DNA of 64,000 nucleotides, from NCBI GenBank assembly GCA_022605405.1, contig JABYQQ010000001.1, positions 620,001-684,000 of the forward strand. Reading direction: 5' to 3'. Of this stretch, positions 34,416-45,672 are shown piece by piece; within the stretch, counting starts at the first letter, position 1, and each line of letters begins with the position of its first letter. The notes under the pieces were generated by a model. It was not told the origin of the DNA and searched no databases. It was given only the letters and a program-made list of their open reading frames with translations. The translations under genes were made by a program, and so were the position numbers. This DNA comes from Earliella scabrosa. Its lineage: Eukaryota > Basidiomycota > Agaricomycetes > Polyporales > Polyporaceae.

Positions 34416-35160
34416 CTCACCAGTCGTAGGCTCAGCCTTGCAATGCGCCGCGCACGCTCCGCGCAGCCCGAGTCACCCATCCCCGACAGGTGACTTTTCC
34501 GGACAGGCGTTGACTCGTCTGCCTCACCGCCCCGCGTCCAACAACGGCTTACGGGCGGGGACAGGAGCCTGAGCGCGACACGACGCGAACGTCGGACGCC
34601 ACTACGTGGGCTTACATACGACGGGGGGCGGCTGACCATGGGCGCGTCATTTGGGTGCTGGAGGAGAATGACAGGTCAGCTCCTCGTCGGAGGTAGGTCC
34701 AAAGGGCACGATGTAGAACGTACGTGGTGGTGGGTCTAGCCAAGCTATACGGTGTACGCAGCGGGTGGTGGGGTAGTGCTGCGCACACCGTCGCCCCCGG
34801 CCCCCAACGTCCCGGGTGGAACGAAGGGAACCAGGGTTCGACGCGCACGCCCCAGGGTAGACTGGAGCGTTGTGTTGGACAACCGTCGATTGACCAGGGC
34901 AGCTGTAATCAGGTCAGTGGCGAACACGAGAGTGTTATGCTGTGTAGCTCACCGGCACAGATCGAGGCGTCCGCCACAGCCCGTCGCAGGCGAGACGGCG
35001 AGCGTCGGGCCAGTGAGTGTCTGCCTTCACCCTCGCCATAGTGTTTCGAGAGACGTCTAGCCCACCAGCGCACGCCGTGATAGCGAGACCGGGAGCCTGG
35101 CTCAAGATGAGGGAGCGCAGCGGAGGGGAGAGGACATGGTGGTACTGAGGAAGGAGGATA
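34416..35160 (-). repeat. left arm of a ~745-bp inverted repeat, possible small gene
   Basis: The reverse complement closely matches 36218-36962; long stretches are identical, with scattered substitutions. Read on the minus strand it starts after a TATATAA box (35178-35184). It contains a frame beginning MARVKADTHWPDARRLACDGLWRTPRSV, a plausible intron (gtgagc...ttacag, near 34955-34905) and an open frame to PWSAAPRRM. The encoded peptide is Arg/Pro-rich and matches nothing I know. Whether it is translated is doubtful. Confidence 0.7.
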
Positions 35161-36217
35161 CAGCCAACATGGGCTGTTTATATAGCCAAGCCAACTATAG
35201 GTGGCTGGCAGAGCTAGGGCGCCGGTGGCGGGCTGACGTTCGTCGCTCTTTGGCGGGCGAACAAGGGGCCGCCCATGATCGATGCAGATCGGTTCCCTTT
35301 GGTTGCTCGGCGCTGCCTGCTTGTCGTCGTCAGAGGCTTCCATTTTGTTTGAAACGGAGTTCGCGATGCGCTGGGTTTGTTCGCGGCAGGAGAACAACAG
35401 CGCCCTAGTATCCCAGGAGAGCGGAAAGGAAGCATGCAACCCTTGTACTGCGCGGTTCATCATTCCAAAAATTGCCACAAGAATTGAAAGTTCAGTGGCA
35501 TACCTTCAGCGAACATCGCGGTCTTCGTGAAGTCCTTCGTTCACCATCGTCGCCGTACCGTTACCGGGAGGTGTGCCGAAGAACAGTGCCAGACCGGGCC
35601 GCATTTCTAGGATGCGGAAGCTGCACCATTGCGGTCGCAAAGAGCGACAAGCAGTGACTTGCGGCCTACGTCTGGAGTCGAACAAATGCGGTGACGGTTG
35701 AGTTCGATCTTTGAGGTGAACGCCGGCGAGCGAGGCACGGTGTCACCGGGCCGGTCGTGTGTACCTCTGTTTGCTGCTGTGGGCTTGCGTCGCCTCCCAA
35801 ACTCTTGCCAATGCCATCGTGCTAACTTCTGCTGCCACACGGCTGATGCTCACAATATTCCTCCGCTACTGTGAGCCATATGCGAACTTGTTCGGTCTGG
35901 ACACCACCAGCGCGCTCAGGGCGTTGGCTCACTATCCGATGGAACACTCCTGGCGGCGGCCGTTTCACTGAGTCTGCGTGCCTGCCAGTCGTCGCATCCC
36001 GCCGTGATCATATGTGCCACCTTCATTCTAGACAGAGAAGCAAGCTGCTGCTATGTTCCCAGAAGAGCACTATCCGATCATTTCGTTGGAGAAGCACGAT
36101 CGGAGTTACAACTCTCCTGGCGGCCTCTCTTGTTCAGCCGCCAATGGCTGACCGCCGGAAACTCGGCAGAGTGCCGGAGGCCAGCCTCCTGCGTATATAA
36201 GCTCGTACCTTCGCCGT
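35161..36217. promoter_or_regulatory. spacer with two outward-facing TATA boxes
   Basis: Unique spacer between the two arms. TATATAA lies 18 bp outside each arm: minus-strand box at 35178-35184, plus-strand box at 36194-36200. The two arms therefore look like divergently transcribed copies of one unit. No gene seen in the spacer. Confidence 0.5.
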
Positions 36218-36962
36218 GTTCTTTCCTCAGCACTACCATGTCCTCTCCCCTCCGCTGCGCTCCCTCATCTTGAGCCAGGCTCCCGGCCTCGCTATCACGG
36301 CGTGCGCTGGCGGGCCAGACGTCTCTCGAAACACTATGGCGAGGGTGAAGGCAAACACTCACTGGTTCGACGCTCGCTATCTTGCCTGCGACGGGCTGTG
36401 GCGGACGCCTCGACTCGTGCTGGTGAGTTACAATGCATAACATTCTCGTGCTCGCCACTAACCTGATATACAGGTTCCCTAGCCGGTCGATGGTTGTCCA
36501 ACACAACGCTCCAGTCTACCACTGGGGCGTGCGCGTCAAACCCTGGTCCCCTACGTTCCTTCCGGGACGTTGGGGGCCGGGGACGACGGTGTGCGCAGCA
36601 CTACCCCACCACCCGCTGCGTACACCGTATAGCTTGGCTAGACCCACCACCACGTACGTTCTACATCGTGCCCTTTGGACCTACCTCCGACGAGGAGCTG
36701 ACCTGTCATTCTCCTCCAGCACCCAAATGACGTGCCCATGGTCAGCCGCCCCTCGTCGTGTGTAAGTCCACCAGGTGGCGTCCGACGTTCGCGTCGTGTC
36801 GCGCTCAGGCTCCTGTCCCCGCCCGTAAGCCGTTGTTGGACGCGGGGCGGTGAGGCAGACGAGTCAACGCCTGTCCGGAAAAGTCACCTGTCGGGGATGG
36901 GTGACTCGGACTGTGCGGAGCGTGCGCGGCGCATTGCAAGGCTGAGCCTCGGACTGGTGAGT
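36218..36962 (+). repeat. right arm of the ~745-bp inverted repeat, possible small gene
   Basis: Inverted copy of 34416-35160. The matching frame starts MARVKANTHWFDARYLACDGLWRTPRLV (about 36334) and has a gtgagt donor at about 36422. After the intron (tatacag, near 36472) the left-arm frame hits a stop, so the two copies differ in coding potential: at most one of them keeps the long frame. Confidence 0.7.
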
Positions 36963-37535
36963 TACTTTGGCTTGCGCTCGCTGCTGAATTCCAGGATGCT
37001 GACGGCTCGGATGGCATGTTAGCGACGGCCCACTCCGCGTCAAATTGAACGTGACCGTATGCGAAGTCATTGGTAACGCGAGTTGTGCATAAGTTGCGTA
37101 TTGTGGTCCTGGTTCAGGCTAACATAGCTTTTGTTTGTAGAGCAGGGGGATTGGCCTGAGGCGATAGGGTAGAGGTTCGTCAATCACAGTCCCTTTAATA
37201 GTGTACAGTATGTACTAGCACTGCTACATCAGCAATATATTGTCTTCTTCTATGCACCCCCTCCCATGTGTTCATGTGGTCAGAAGCGTGCGCGCGTAGC
37301 GTACTTTCTAGACTAAAGTCTTGGTGCCCTTCGCCACCTTATGGGCGCCTAAGCGTAGGCGGCGCTTTGGCGAGGAGGAGCAGAGCGTGTGACGTCAACG
37401 CATTCCTTCCTCTGCGTCATTGAGGAGACTGGAGCTCAGCCACGAACGCGAACTGCTGTCGTATAAGAGCTCGCGGAGGCAGGATGGCACGACCAAAAGC
37501 GTTCCCCTCTTTCTCTTCTCTTACGACTCACGACC
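36963..37535. other. intergenic upstream of the Ish1/Msc1-like gene
   Basis: Contains the promoter of the next gene; TATA-like words (gtataagag, about 37460) lie about 75 bp before the start. No other feature. Confidence 0.4.
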
Positions 37536-39157
37536 ATGAAACTTACGTTCGTCCTCCTTGCCCTCACCGCTGGCTCTGCTGTCCAGGCTTCCTGGTTCAG
37601 TGGAAGCAACCAGCCTGCAGGTACGTAAACGTCTTTAGAACATCCGCAGAGTCGCTGCTCATCCCACGCGTCTCAGAATACACCACATGGTCGACCCAAG
37701 AACTCACAAACTGGCTCGACGCTCATAATGTTCCCTACCCATCCGACACCCCTTCTCAAGCCGACCTCCAAGCCGCCGTCAAAGCACACTGGGACTCCGC
37801 CTCGTCGTGGACGTCCGATCAGTACAACAAGGCCCAAGTCGCGTTCTCGAACCTCAAGGCCGATGCATTCGACACGTGGGACGAGTCGCGCCTTCGTGAG
37901 TTCCTTCTCGAGCAGGGCGTCGTCAACCCGTCCGGTCCCCGCGAGCAACTTGCCCTCCTCGCCAAGCAGAAGTGGCGCCAGTACTCGGCTGCTGCGAGCG
38001 CATATAGCAAGTCTGCTGCGTCAAGCATGAGCTCGTTGTCCAGCACCGCGTCTGCGCAAGCGAGCACCGCGATCTACGGTGACTCTTGGTACCAGGCTTC
38101 GAAGTCTGCGTCATCGTTCGTGGCGGAGGCAACGGAGAATGTCGCGAGAACCATGGATGACACCAAGGACTATGTCTACTCTACGTGAGTCTGCGGCTCT
38201 TGTCCGTCCATCTTGCGAGATGATCTGACCACTCATACACAGCTGGGACGACAACCAAATGCGCTCCTATCTCGAGGAGCACGGTATCATCGAGCCTCCC
38301 GCCACTTCTCGTCAGAAGCTTCTCGCGAAGATGAAGGAGACGTATGCTGCTGCTGCCAACCCCGTCTGGAAGGCATGGTCGGACTCCTACATCCATCAAT
38401 GGCTCCTCGACCACGGTATCATCAAGACGAAGACCACGAAGCAGCGCGAGGAGCTCGTCGCTATGATGGAGCGCTACTACTATGACGTCAATGGCAAGGT
38501 TTGGGATACCTGGAACGACTCGCAAATGAAGCAATGGCTCGTCGATCACAACATCGTCAAGAGTGACGCTCAGCTCCAACGCGAGAAGATGGAGAAGCTC
38601 GTTGCGTAAGTCTTGTCCGTTGTCTGGATTAGGCTCGTGCGTCATTGACCTGAAGTGCTCCATTCAACAGGGACAACTATGCGCACGCTCATGACACCGC
38701 CTGGGGTGCATGGAAGGACTCCGACATGCGCTCGTGGCTCATCGAGCACGGCTACCTCCGCAGCGATGCGCAAAAGACCCGCGATGAGCTCATGAAAATG
38801 ATGCAGGACAAGTACACCGACGTGTCCTCGCGCACTGCTGCGTACCTCACCTGGCCCGACGCTCGTCTCCGCGCGTACCTCCGCGAGCATGGTATCTCCG
38901 AGGCTGCCCTCCCAACCTCGCGCCCCGGGCTCCTCCAGGAGGTGCGCATCCGGTGGGTTGCGGCCAACTGGCGCGCTAGCTCCCTCTGGTACCGCGTCAA
39001 GGCCGCCTTCGACTCTGGTGTCGAGGTCACGGAGGCCAAGCTTGGTCAGATCCTCGACATCCTTACCGGCGGTGCTGAAGGCGCGAAGGAGGGTGCGAAA
39101 GAGGGCGCTCGCAGCGCGCAGGAGAAGCATGAGGCGAAGAGCAAGGTCGAGTTGTGA
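37536..39157 (+). CDS. Ish1/Msc1-type stress-response protein with repeated HeH/SAP-like helices
   Basis: Starts with a signal peptide (MKLTFVLLALTAGSAVQA). The mature part has at least six repeats of the Ish1 domain, a ~40-residue helix-extended-helix with core W..x..L..WL..H.V/I (for example TWSTQELTNWLDAHNVP, TWDESRLREFLLEQGVV, TWDDNQMRSYLEEHGII, AWSDSYIHQWLLDHGII, TWNDSQMKQWLVDHNIV, AWKDSDMRSWLIEHGYL, TWPDARLRAYLREHGIS). The C-terminus is Glu/Lys-rich (EGAKEGAKEGARSAQEKHEAKSKVEL). In fission yeast Ish1 is a stress-induced nuclear-envelope protein; budding-yeast Msc1 affects meiotic recombination partner choice. Three introns (near 37621, 38185 and 38608). No ER retention signal is seen. 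Confidence 0.9.
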
Positions 39158-39545
39158 AGTGCTTTTGAAACGAATCGTATGCTCTCCGTGCCGTGTCAAA
39201 ACCTCTCTTGCGTCACTACGTATTCGCTGAGGCCTCGTAGTTGCTGATCACGATCTCATTGCTCGTTTCGTTCAAGAAGTTGTACGATGGATGGACCACT
39301 ACGTGTACGATTGGTGTATTGACTTGTATCCATAGTATAATGATCACCTAGTTTGCCCTCGCGCTTTTTATCGCAAGCATTTTTGCAGCGACTACATGAC
39401 TAGAGAACTGGCCGCGGAGTTGACGACAACCGTCGCCACAGCGCGAACTATGACTCCTGTGTGACTCGTAACGCTCGTAGCCCCTTACTACTTGCCGACG
39501 GTCGGTACCGTGACCGAGTGTACGACTTTCTCATCTTCAACCACG
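39158..39545. other. short intergenic region
   Basis: 388 bp between the Ish1-like stop and the deaminase-like start; nothing recognised. Confidence 0.4.
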
Positions 39546-41917
39546 ATGACGGAAGAAAGCGGCGAGACTCTGGCTCCGTCCTCGAATAGCGAGGTTCTCC
39601 TTGAACCAGCTTCATTCTTCGCCGATGCATCGTTGAATCAATGGAGCGGGTCTGACGATGGGAAAGTTCAACGCCTCATCATCTACGTTCTCACTTCGCT
39701 CATGGCTGGCGTGCAGCTGGGTCCATCACCGCGATCCACTGAGCCCATGTCTGATCACTTGCTTGACCTCTGGTGTAGCCTATCTTACATCCTCAATACG
39801 GGGACACCAGCGGACGGCCATTCAAGTCCAAACGTTGCTGTGACCGGACAAGTTGTCGTGGAGGGTGGCCAACATGTCGTCCATTGCTCCGTTGTGACGC
39901 CGGCCGGAAACTGCTCTTGCTCTGTGTCAACTCCCGATTCAGGGCCGCAGAGACAGGGCGAGGGAATACACGCAGAAGAACCGCAGCCAGGAGACGTAGA
40001 GACGGTGATATCCTTGTTCAGGGACCTGAATCCGTATGTATGTTCCGAGCGCTACCTGCGCTGCATGTATGGCTAACGGTTCGTCTCAGGAAGGTCGAAT
40101 TCAAGGAACATGTCCGGGACGTCCTCACGCTCCTGGCATACCTCTTGCGCGCTCCGCTGACTAAATCAAGTCCTGTGTTAATGGGACTCGTGAACTTCAC
40201 ACTCTGTCGGACCTACCGGTCGATCTTCGAACGGCTCGCGCACGGGGAACGGCTGTGGGGCGCGAACCCGATCCGCTTGATGCACGCGCGATGGCACGAC
40301 CCGACGTTCGTGGCCCTCCACACCTCCATGGATCATTCGATAAACGTCATTGACGAGTACGTCTGCACGGTGCTGGAGCAGGCGGGGATCGCGTCGATTG
40401 GCACCACTCGCGGCTCGGAGCTGTCCAAGACTACTTTCCTGCTGAATGCACAAAATGCGGCGAAATGGGCAGACGTTATGCTCAGTTGTCTCCAAGATCT
40501 GGAGCGCGTGTTTGGCCCTGTGCCCAAGAAGCTTGATCACGACCAAACAAGCTCGCGGACCGGGGGAAGCGGGGACAACGTAGGCGATGGTGCAGAGGGA
40601 ATCGAAAGAGAGTCCAACGTGGGTGTGGATGACGAGAAGGACTTTGGGGGGCCACATCCTCCCGAGAACCTCGACTCCTACAGCACCGCACGTAAGGCCG
40701 TCCGCGTCTTGTACCACCTCGTGGGCTCGAAGGCTGTCGCCCGCCTCCTAACCCCAGACCTCTCACGCTATATCCGCGGCGAGTACGATAGGATGCGGAA
40801 GAGGGATCTGGAGCCGACCGCAGGTGCGTGGCCAGCGCCCTCGCTGGATGCGATCTCTTCGTGCGATCCGTACCTGATATTAACTATGTGTAGGCTTCAG
40901 ACATGATACCGCCGCTCCGTGGGGAGCCGATGCAGGTCCGTGCCGGTTTTCTCATGGTCTGGTCCATGTCTCAATCTTGAGCTGGTTATAGAGCAGGCCA
41001 AGGAAGACGACGCCACTATGGCTCCGATGGACGCGGACGAGTTAGGTGAGTAGTGCTCATTTGTTGACTGGATTCTTATTGATGCAGCCTTCATCGCTTC
41101 AACGTACCACATAGTGGAGGATTTTGTCGGAAAAAACAACCGCTGCGAAGACAACGCCTTTCGCTACATCGCTTCTCTGGCCATCCCTTACTCGGCGCCC
41201 TACCTACTCTTCGCCCGTTGCTTTCAGCTTCCTCGCGCCAAGCTGTCGATGTCGATCGTGACTATGACTGGCTCGCCAGCAGTGGACACGCGTTTGATTG
41301 CGAACCTGAAGGCGTCGTTGAAGACGAAGCTCCAGCTGGAGGCGACCGAGAAGGAGACTGTGGACCGACTCTTCCGCCCATTGGAGAGCAACCTCGGAGG
41401 CGACCAACACGGCAGGTCTCTGCACATGCCGCTGCATGCAGAAGCGGCACTTATGGGCGCCGCGTACAAGGTTGCCCGGGGCGACAAGGATGCGGAGGAC
41501 ATGGGCGTGGTAGCTGTGAGTGAACACACCAAAGTATCCCCGCCCGCTCTCACCCGTCGCCCGCAGGCCAGCGCGCTTCCCATCGGGGTCTCCAAGAAAT
41601 GTTGCTACTGCTGCGCGCTGCTGGGCAACATGCTGAACGAGTGGCGCCTCAAGGACAGTGATCGTGCCGCCACCTACCCGTTGTTCATCTTGCCGGGACA
41701 GCATGGTACCATCCATGCGTGGCTTCCGCCAGCAGGGCTGCCCTTTGAGGTGCTCCAGGACATCAGGGACGCGCTGTACAAGAAGGTCGAGGACTTCATC
41801 TTGCTTGAGAGGCGCACAAAGAAGGCGCAAATCTTGCCGTCGCGTTCTTCGTCCGAGCATTACTTGCAGTATGTGGAGAAGTACGATAACGATTGGCTCA
41901 AAAATTTGCCCGAGTAG
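39546..41917 (+). CDS. OTT_1508-type deaminase-like fungal protein
   Basis: Six exons splice in frame: 39546-40033, 40090-40823, 40894-40935, 40992-41045, 41088-41515 and 41567-41917, giving 698 aa from MTEESGETL to WLKNLPE. The C-terminal third has the zinc-dependent deaminase signature. HAEAALMGAAY supplies the His ligand and the catalytic Glu, and GVSKKCCYCCALL supplies the two-cysteine ligand site (PCxxC type, with KC in place of PC). Next comes the strand pair with HGTIHAWLPP. The long N-terminal region is helical and poorly conserved (VEFKEHVRDVLTLLAYLL..., TYRSIFERLAHGERLWG). This fits the fungal OTT_1508-like deaminase family, which is expanded in basidiomycetes and lacks a known substrate. 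The active-site residues are intact. No signal peptide. Confidence 0.82.
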
Positions 41918-42145
41918 AGCCCGGGGCCTGTTGTTTGACTTGTAATATAGGTGTCTCCGCATTGTAGACGTCTCCTCTCCGTCCAGTTGCTGGGAATACG
42001 CTCAGCTTTCCGCTTCGCTGAAATCCACACCGGTCTTAGCATCCCAACCGAGTGTCGTCACTCATTCCCCAGCACACAAGATTTCAAATCCAGACCGGGG
42101 CAAATAACATTAGTGTACGTGATGCGTGTGATGTATGCAAGTACT

Positions 42146-45100
42146 CTACAGCTCGTCATGTTGGTGTGGGTCCTGCGACGACGCGGCACCCGTGCTCGAC
42201 GCGCCCTCTGTTCCTCCCGCGGTCGCTGAGGCGGTTTCCGTCTCACCCGCGGGAGGCGTACTCGCGCTGCTGCTCGATGACGACGAAGACGACTTCTTCG
42301 GCGCCTTGGGCGGGCGCTTCTTGACGAGCTTCTGGAGGTGGTTCTCGAGCACCTTTGCGCGCGCGCGCATCTCGCTCGTGAGGATGACCGGGTCCTCGTT
42401 CATCTTGACCTTCTTCTGCTTCTCGACCCACTCGTCGAGCCAGCGCTCGTGGTCCTTGAGCGTCTTCTCAAACTCGTCCAGCTCGTCCTTTGTGAACTTG
42501 CCGACCGCGCCCGTCTCGAGCTCCTTGGTCAGGTTCTGCTTCGCCTCGGTGAGGAACATGCGCGAGTGGAAGTTCCACATCTGGCTGTTGTTCAGCGCCT
42601 GCGGGAACTCTTCTATCTCCTTGTATCGGTGGACTATCGGACGCTCTAGGCTCCTGCGCGGACGTGAGCATGGGATGAATCGGGGGCAAGGCGCGCGGAA
42701 CTCACTCTAGTGCCGTGCGTTTGTCTATGTACTGTATCGTGTCGGCATCTTCGCCGTGGTCCTGGAGCCATGCGAGCGTCTCGTCAACCTTCTCGGCGAG
42801 AGACTTGCGCTCGGACGGCTGGGAGCACTTGACGAAGGGGGCGTCGTTAGACTCGTCTGCGAGCAGGTCGCGGAGGCGGTAGAGGTAGCCTTCGAGGGTG
42901 TTGCGCGACTCCTCGCGCTTCCTCTTGGAGGCCTCCTCGATATCGATCGCCTTCAGTCTGGAGAGATGGTGGTCAGTGCCGGGAGTCAGGGAGAACACAA
43001 TGGACATGCTTACCTGTCGCGACCAATACGCTTTTCGGTCACAGTCATGGGGGCAATGGTCGGGAACTTGGTGTCGATCTCCAACGGAATCGGCTCCTTC
43101 TTGGTCACCACAGTAGCGGAGGGCTCAGCAACGGACGAGGCAGAGCTCGTATCGGCCTCGGCCGTTCCAACGTCCGCCGTCGTCTCGTCGACCGACGAAG
43201 ATGACGACGAGCCTTTACCAAAGAGGTCCTTCAGTTTGCCTGCGCTCGCGCATGACGCAACCGTAGCAGACGAGACGTCGAGGAGACTCACCAGTGAGCG
43301 AATCATCCTTGAACTCGCCAGTGACGATAGCGTCGCGGATGGAGGCGAAGCCGGACTCCGAGAGCATGACAGTCGCCTTCACGACAGGGTCGGTCGCACC
43401 TGCCTCGGTGATGTTCTTGATAGCCTCGCTGACTCCGTGGATCTCCGCCTCGATAAAATCGGTCGGGTACCCCCTGGACACACCTCGTAAGGCTCTGCAT
43501 TACTGGAAGACACGATGGTGACTCACCGAGAGGGGGGCGCCTTGTACGCGAGCTTCACGGAGAAGTCATCCTGACGCTTGAACGTCAAGGTCTTCTTCGT
43601 GCCAGTCTTGGAACCAGCAGGGAAGATGAGGGTGTTGATCGTCCGTGGGCGCGCACCGGGCTGCTTCGACTCGGCCTGGTAGGAGACCTGAATGTCATAA
43701 GGGCCAATGTCCGTGATGCGGATGTCCTTCGTCTTGAACTGGCGAGACAGACCGGCACCGTGGAGTGCAGCGCCAAGAACCGCGGCTTCATCAGCGTTGA
43801 CGTTGAATGCCAACTTGTCAGCACCAACAGCTGCCTTCACAGTGTCCTGGACCATGGGCGTCCTTGAGGCGCCGCCGTAAAAGATGACGGAAGTGATGTT
43901 GTCCTACGTGGAACTCAGCGTTGATTCAATGCTACGCAAGTAGTGAACTAACCAGCTTCAGCCCAGCGTGCGCGACAGCCTCGAGAATAGGCATAGCATA
44001 GCGGGTCTTGAGATCCTTGCACGCAGCCTCGAACTCAGCGCGAGTGACCTTGGCCCTGTAGTCGATGTCGTTTGACAGACTCTCAATCTGTATCGCCGGT
44101 TAGCTCTGTCTTGTAGAGTCTGAGAGTGTCGATACCTCACCGTCGCCATTGCCTCGGTGTTCGCGCTGAGAATACCCTTGACGCGACTGGCCTCCTTCCA
44201 CAGCTTCGCCATTGCCCGCTTGTCACCGCTGATATCGCGCTTGTACCGCTTCTGGAAGTCATTGAGGAGCAAGTCGCGCAGTCTCCGGTCGAGCTCGGTG
44301 CCACCAGTGAAGCGGTCGTAGCCGACGCCGTGGACGGTAATCTGGGTAGCCTCCTTGGAAGCCTTCGACTTCGAATCGCTGGCTACCGGGGCGAATTCTA
44401 CGACCGTGGCGCGGATAGAGGATGCGCCAGCATCGTAGATGACGTGGTACTCGGGCTTGGAGAACGTACGTGTCATAGCGTAGTTGACTGCCACCGCGGT
44501 GCCGTCGTTGATGAGTGCGAGCGTGCGGAGACCGGACATCTCGATCGCGTCCACCACGGCGTCGCGCTCGAACTGGGTGTAGTACGGGGGAACGGTGACG
44601 ATGACGTCGTGCACCTTCTCGCCCGCGGTGCTCTCTGCCAGGTCACGGACGTACGCGAACTGCATGGCGATGAGCTCCTCCACGCTCCATTCCGTCCCAT
44701 CCGACCTGCGCAGAGCGACCGTGCCGCGCTCCGTCTTCACGACGTCTGCGGTGGACACGGACGTGTAGAAGGACACCGCCTCAGAACCATATGGGGCGGC
44801 TTGCAAGAACTTGAGGGACGAGAACGTGTCCAGCGGGAATCGACCGGCCTGAGCAGAATGTCAGTACTGTCGTTCGCAAGCACGAAGCTCAATCAAGTCC
44901 GGAATGTAACGAATGCGAGATGCACAGAGGTGCAGTCGACTATGTCTCTGGGAGAGAAGTGGTGATGCATCCCCGCGTGCCAGGCAAGTAACGAGGTATG
45001 TTGCACTCTGTACGTGACGGAGTAGAGCGGAACACAAGCACTCACGATGTTCGCTGCGTCCTGCCCAAACAGCCTGTCGTGTCGTTTCCATCCGACGGTG

Positions 45101-45273
45101 GACTGTATCTTCCGCTTCGAGTCCCGGTTCAGCAGGACGTCAAACGGCTGGCCGGGCTTCATGAGCGAGGCCTTGATGAAGTCCGCGCCATAGTCTATCG
45201 CCAGAATGGAGCCGAGAACGCGTTCCGACCATAACGAAAGCCAGAGACAGAGGAAGAGACCTATCCGGGTCAT
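42146..45273 (-). CDS. LHS1: ER HSP70 co-chaperone Lhs1/GRP170 (HYOU1-like)
   Basis: Minus-strand multi-exon gene. It begins with a signal peptide (MTRIGLFLCLWLSLWSERVLGS), followed by the HSP70 phosphate-1 strand LAIDYGADFIKASL. Actin-fold motifs follow: IVTVPPYYTQFERDAVVDAI, INDGTAVAVNYA, IYDAGASSIRATVVEF, and VIFYGGASRTPMVQ. After the substrate-binding sandwich come the Ser-rich loop (SSSSSVDETTADVGTAE), the long extended alpha-helical domain typical of HSP110/GRP170 (LEGYLYRLRDLLADESND..., LDEFEKTLKDHERWLDEW) and the ER retention tail HDEL. Lhs1 is a nucleotide-exchange factor for the ER HSP70 Kar2/BiP in protein import and folding. The HDEL and signal peptide make the ER lumen assignment firm. 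Confidence 0.93.
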
Positions 45274-45672
45274 GGTGGGGGGAGACGAAAGCCAAGGTGC
45301 ATACAGCCAGCTCCGCGCTCGCTGTCGGCTACTTTTATGTGTTACACGTCACTCGTCCGCGCGCTACGTGGACTCGACACGTGTCGAGCAGTGCCCAGAG
45401 ATTTCGCCGGGCTCGAGTGTCTGGTGATGCCGTCTTCAGTGCTCTAGACTCTTCTGAGTCTTCAAGCGATCATCCTTCCAACGCTGCAGCTTCGAAGGTC
45501 GAGCAGAGCTCGCGCGGTGCAAAAGTGGGAATCGGATAGAGGAGCTACTATTGAGGTCACGTGAGACATATCGGACGCGTCGCGTCGCGTTGCCATTACG
45601 CGTTCAGAGTCGTTGCATGGCATCTCGTGTGTTAAGACGTGTAGAAGATGAATGGTACTCGCTACCAGCACC
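45274..45672. other. intergenic, Lhs1 promoter
   Basis: 399 bp upstream of the Lhs1-like gene and downstream of the transporter gene, both minus strand. No clear TATA box; an imperfect ACACGT/ACGTGT-rich stretch lies at about 45345-45385, which could be a stress element. Confidence 0.35.
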
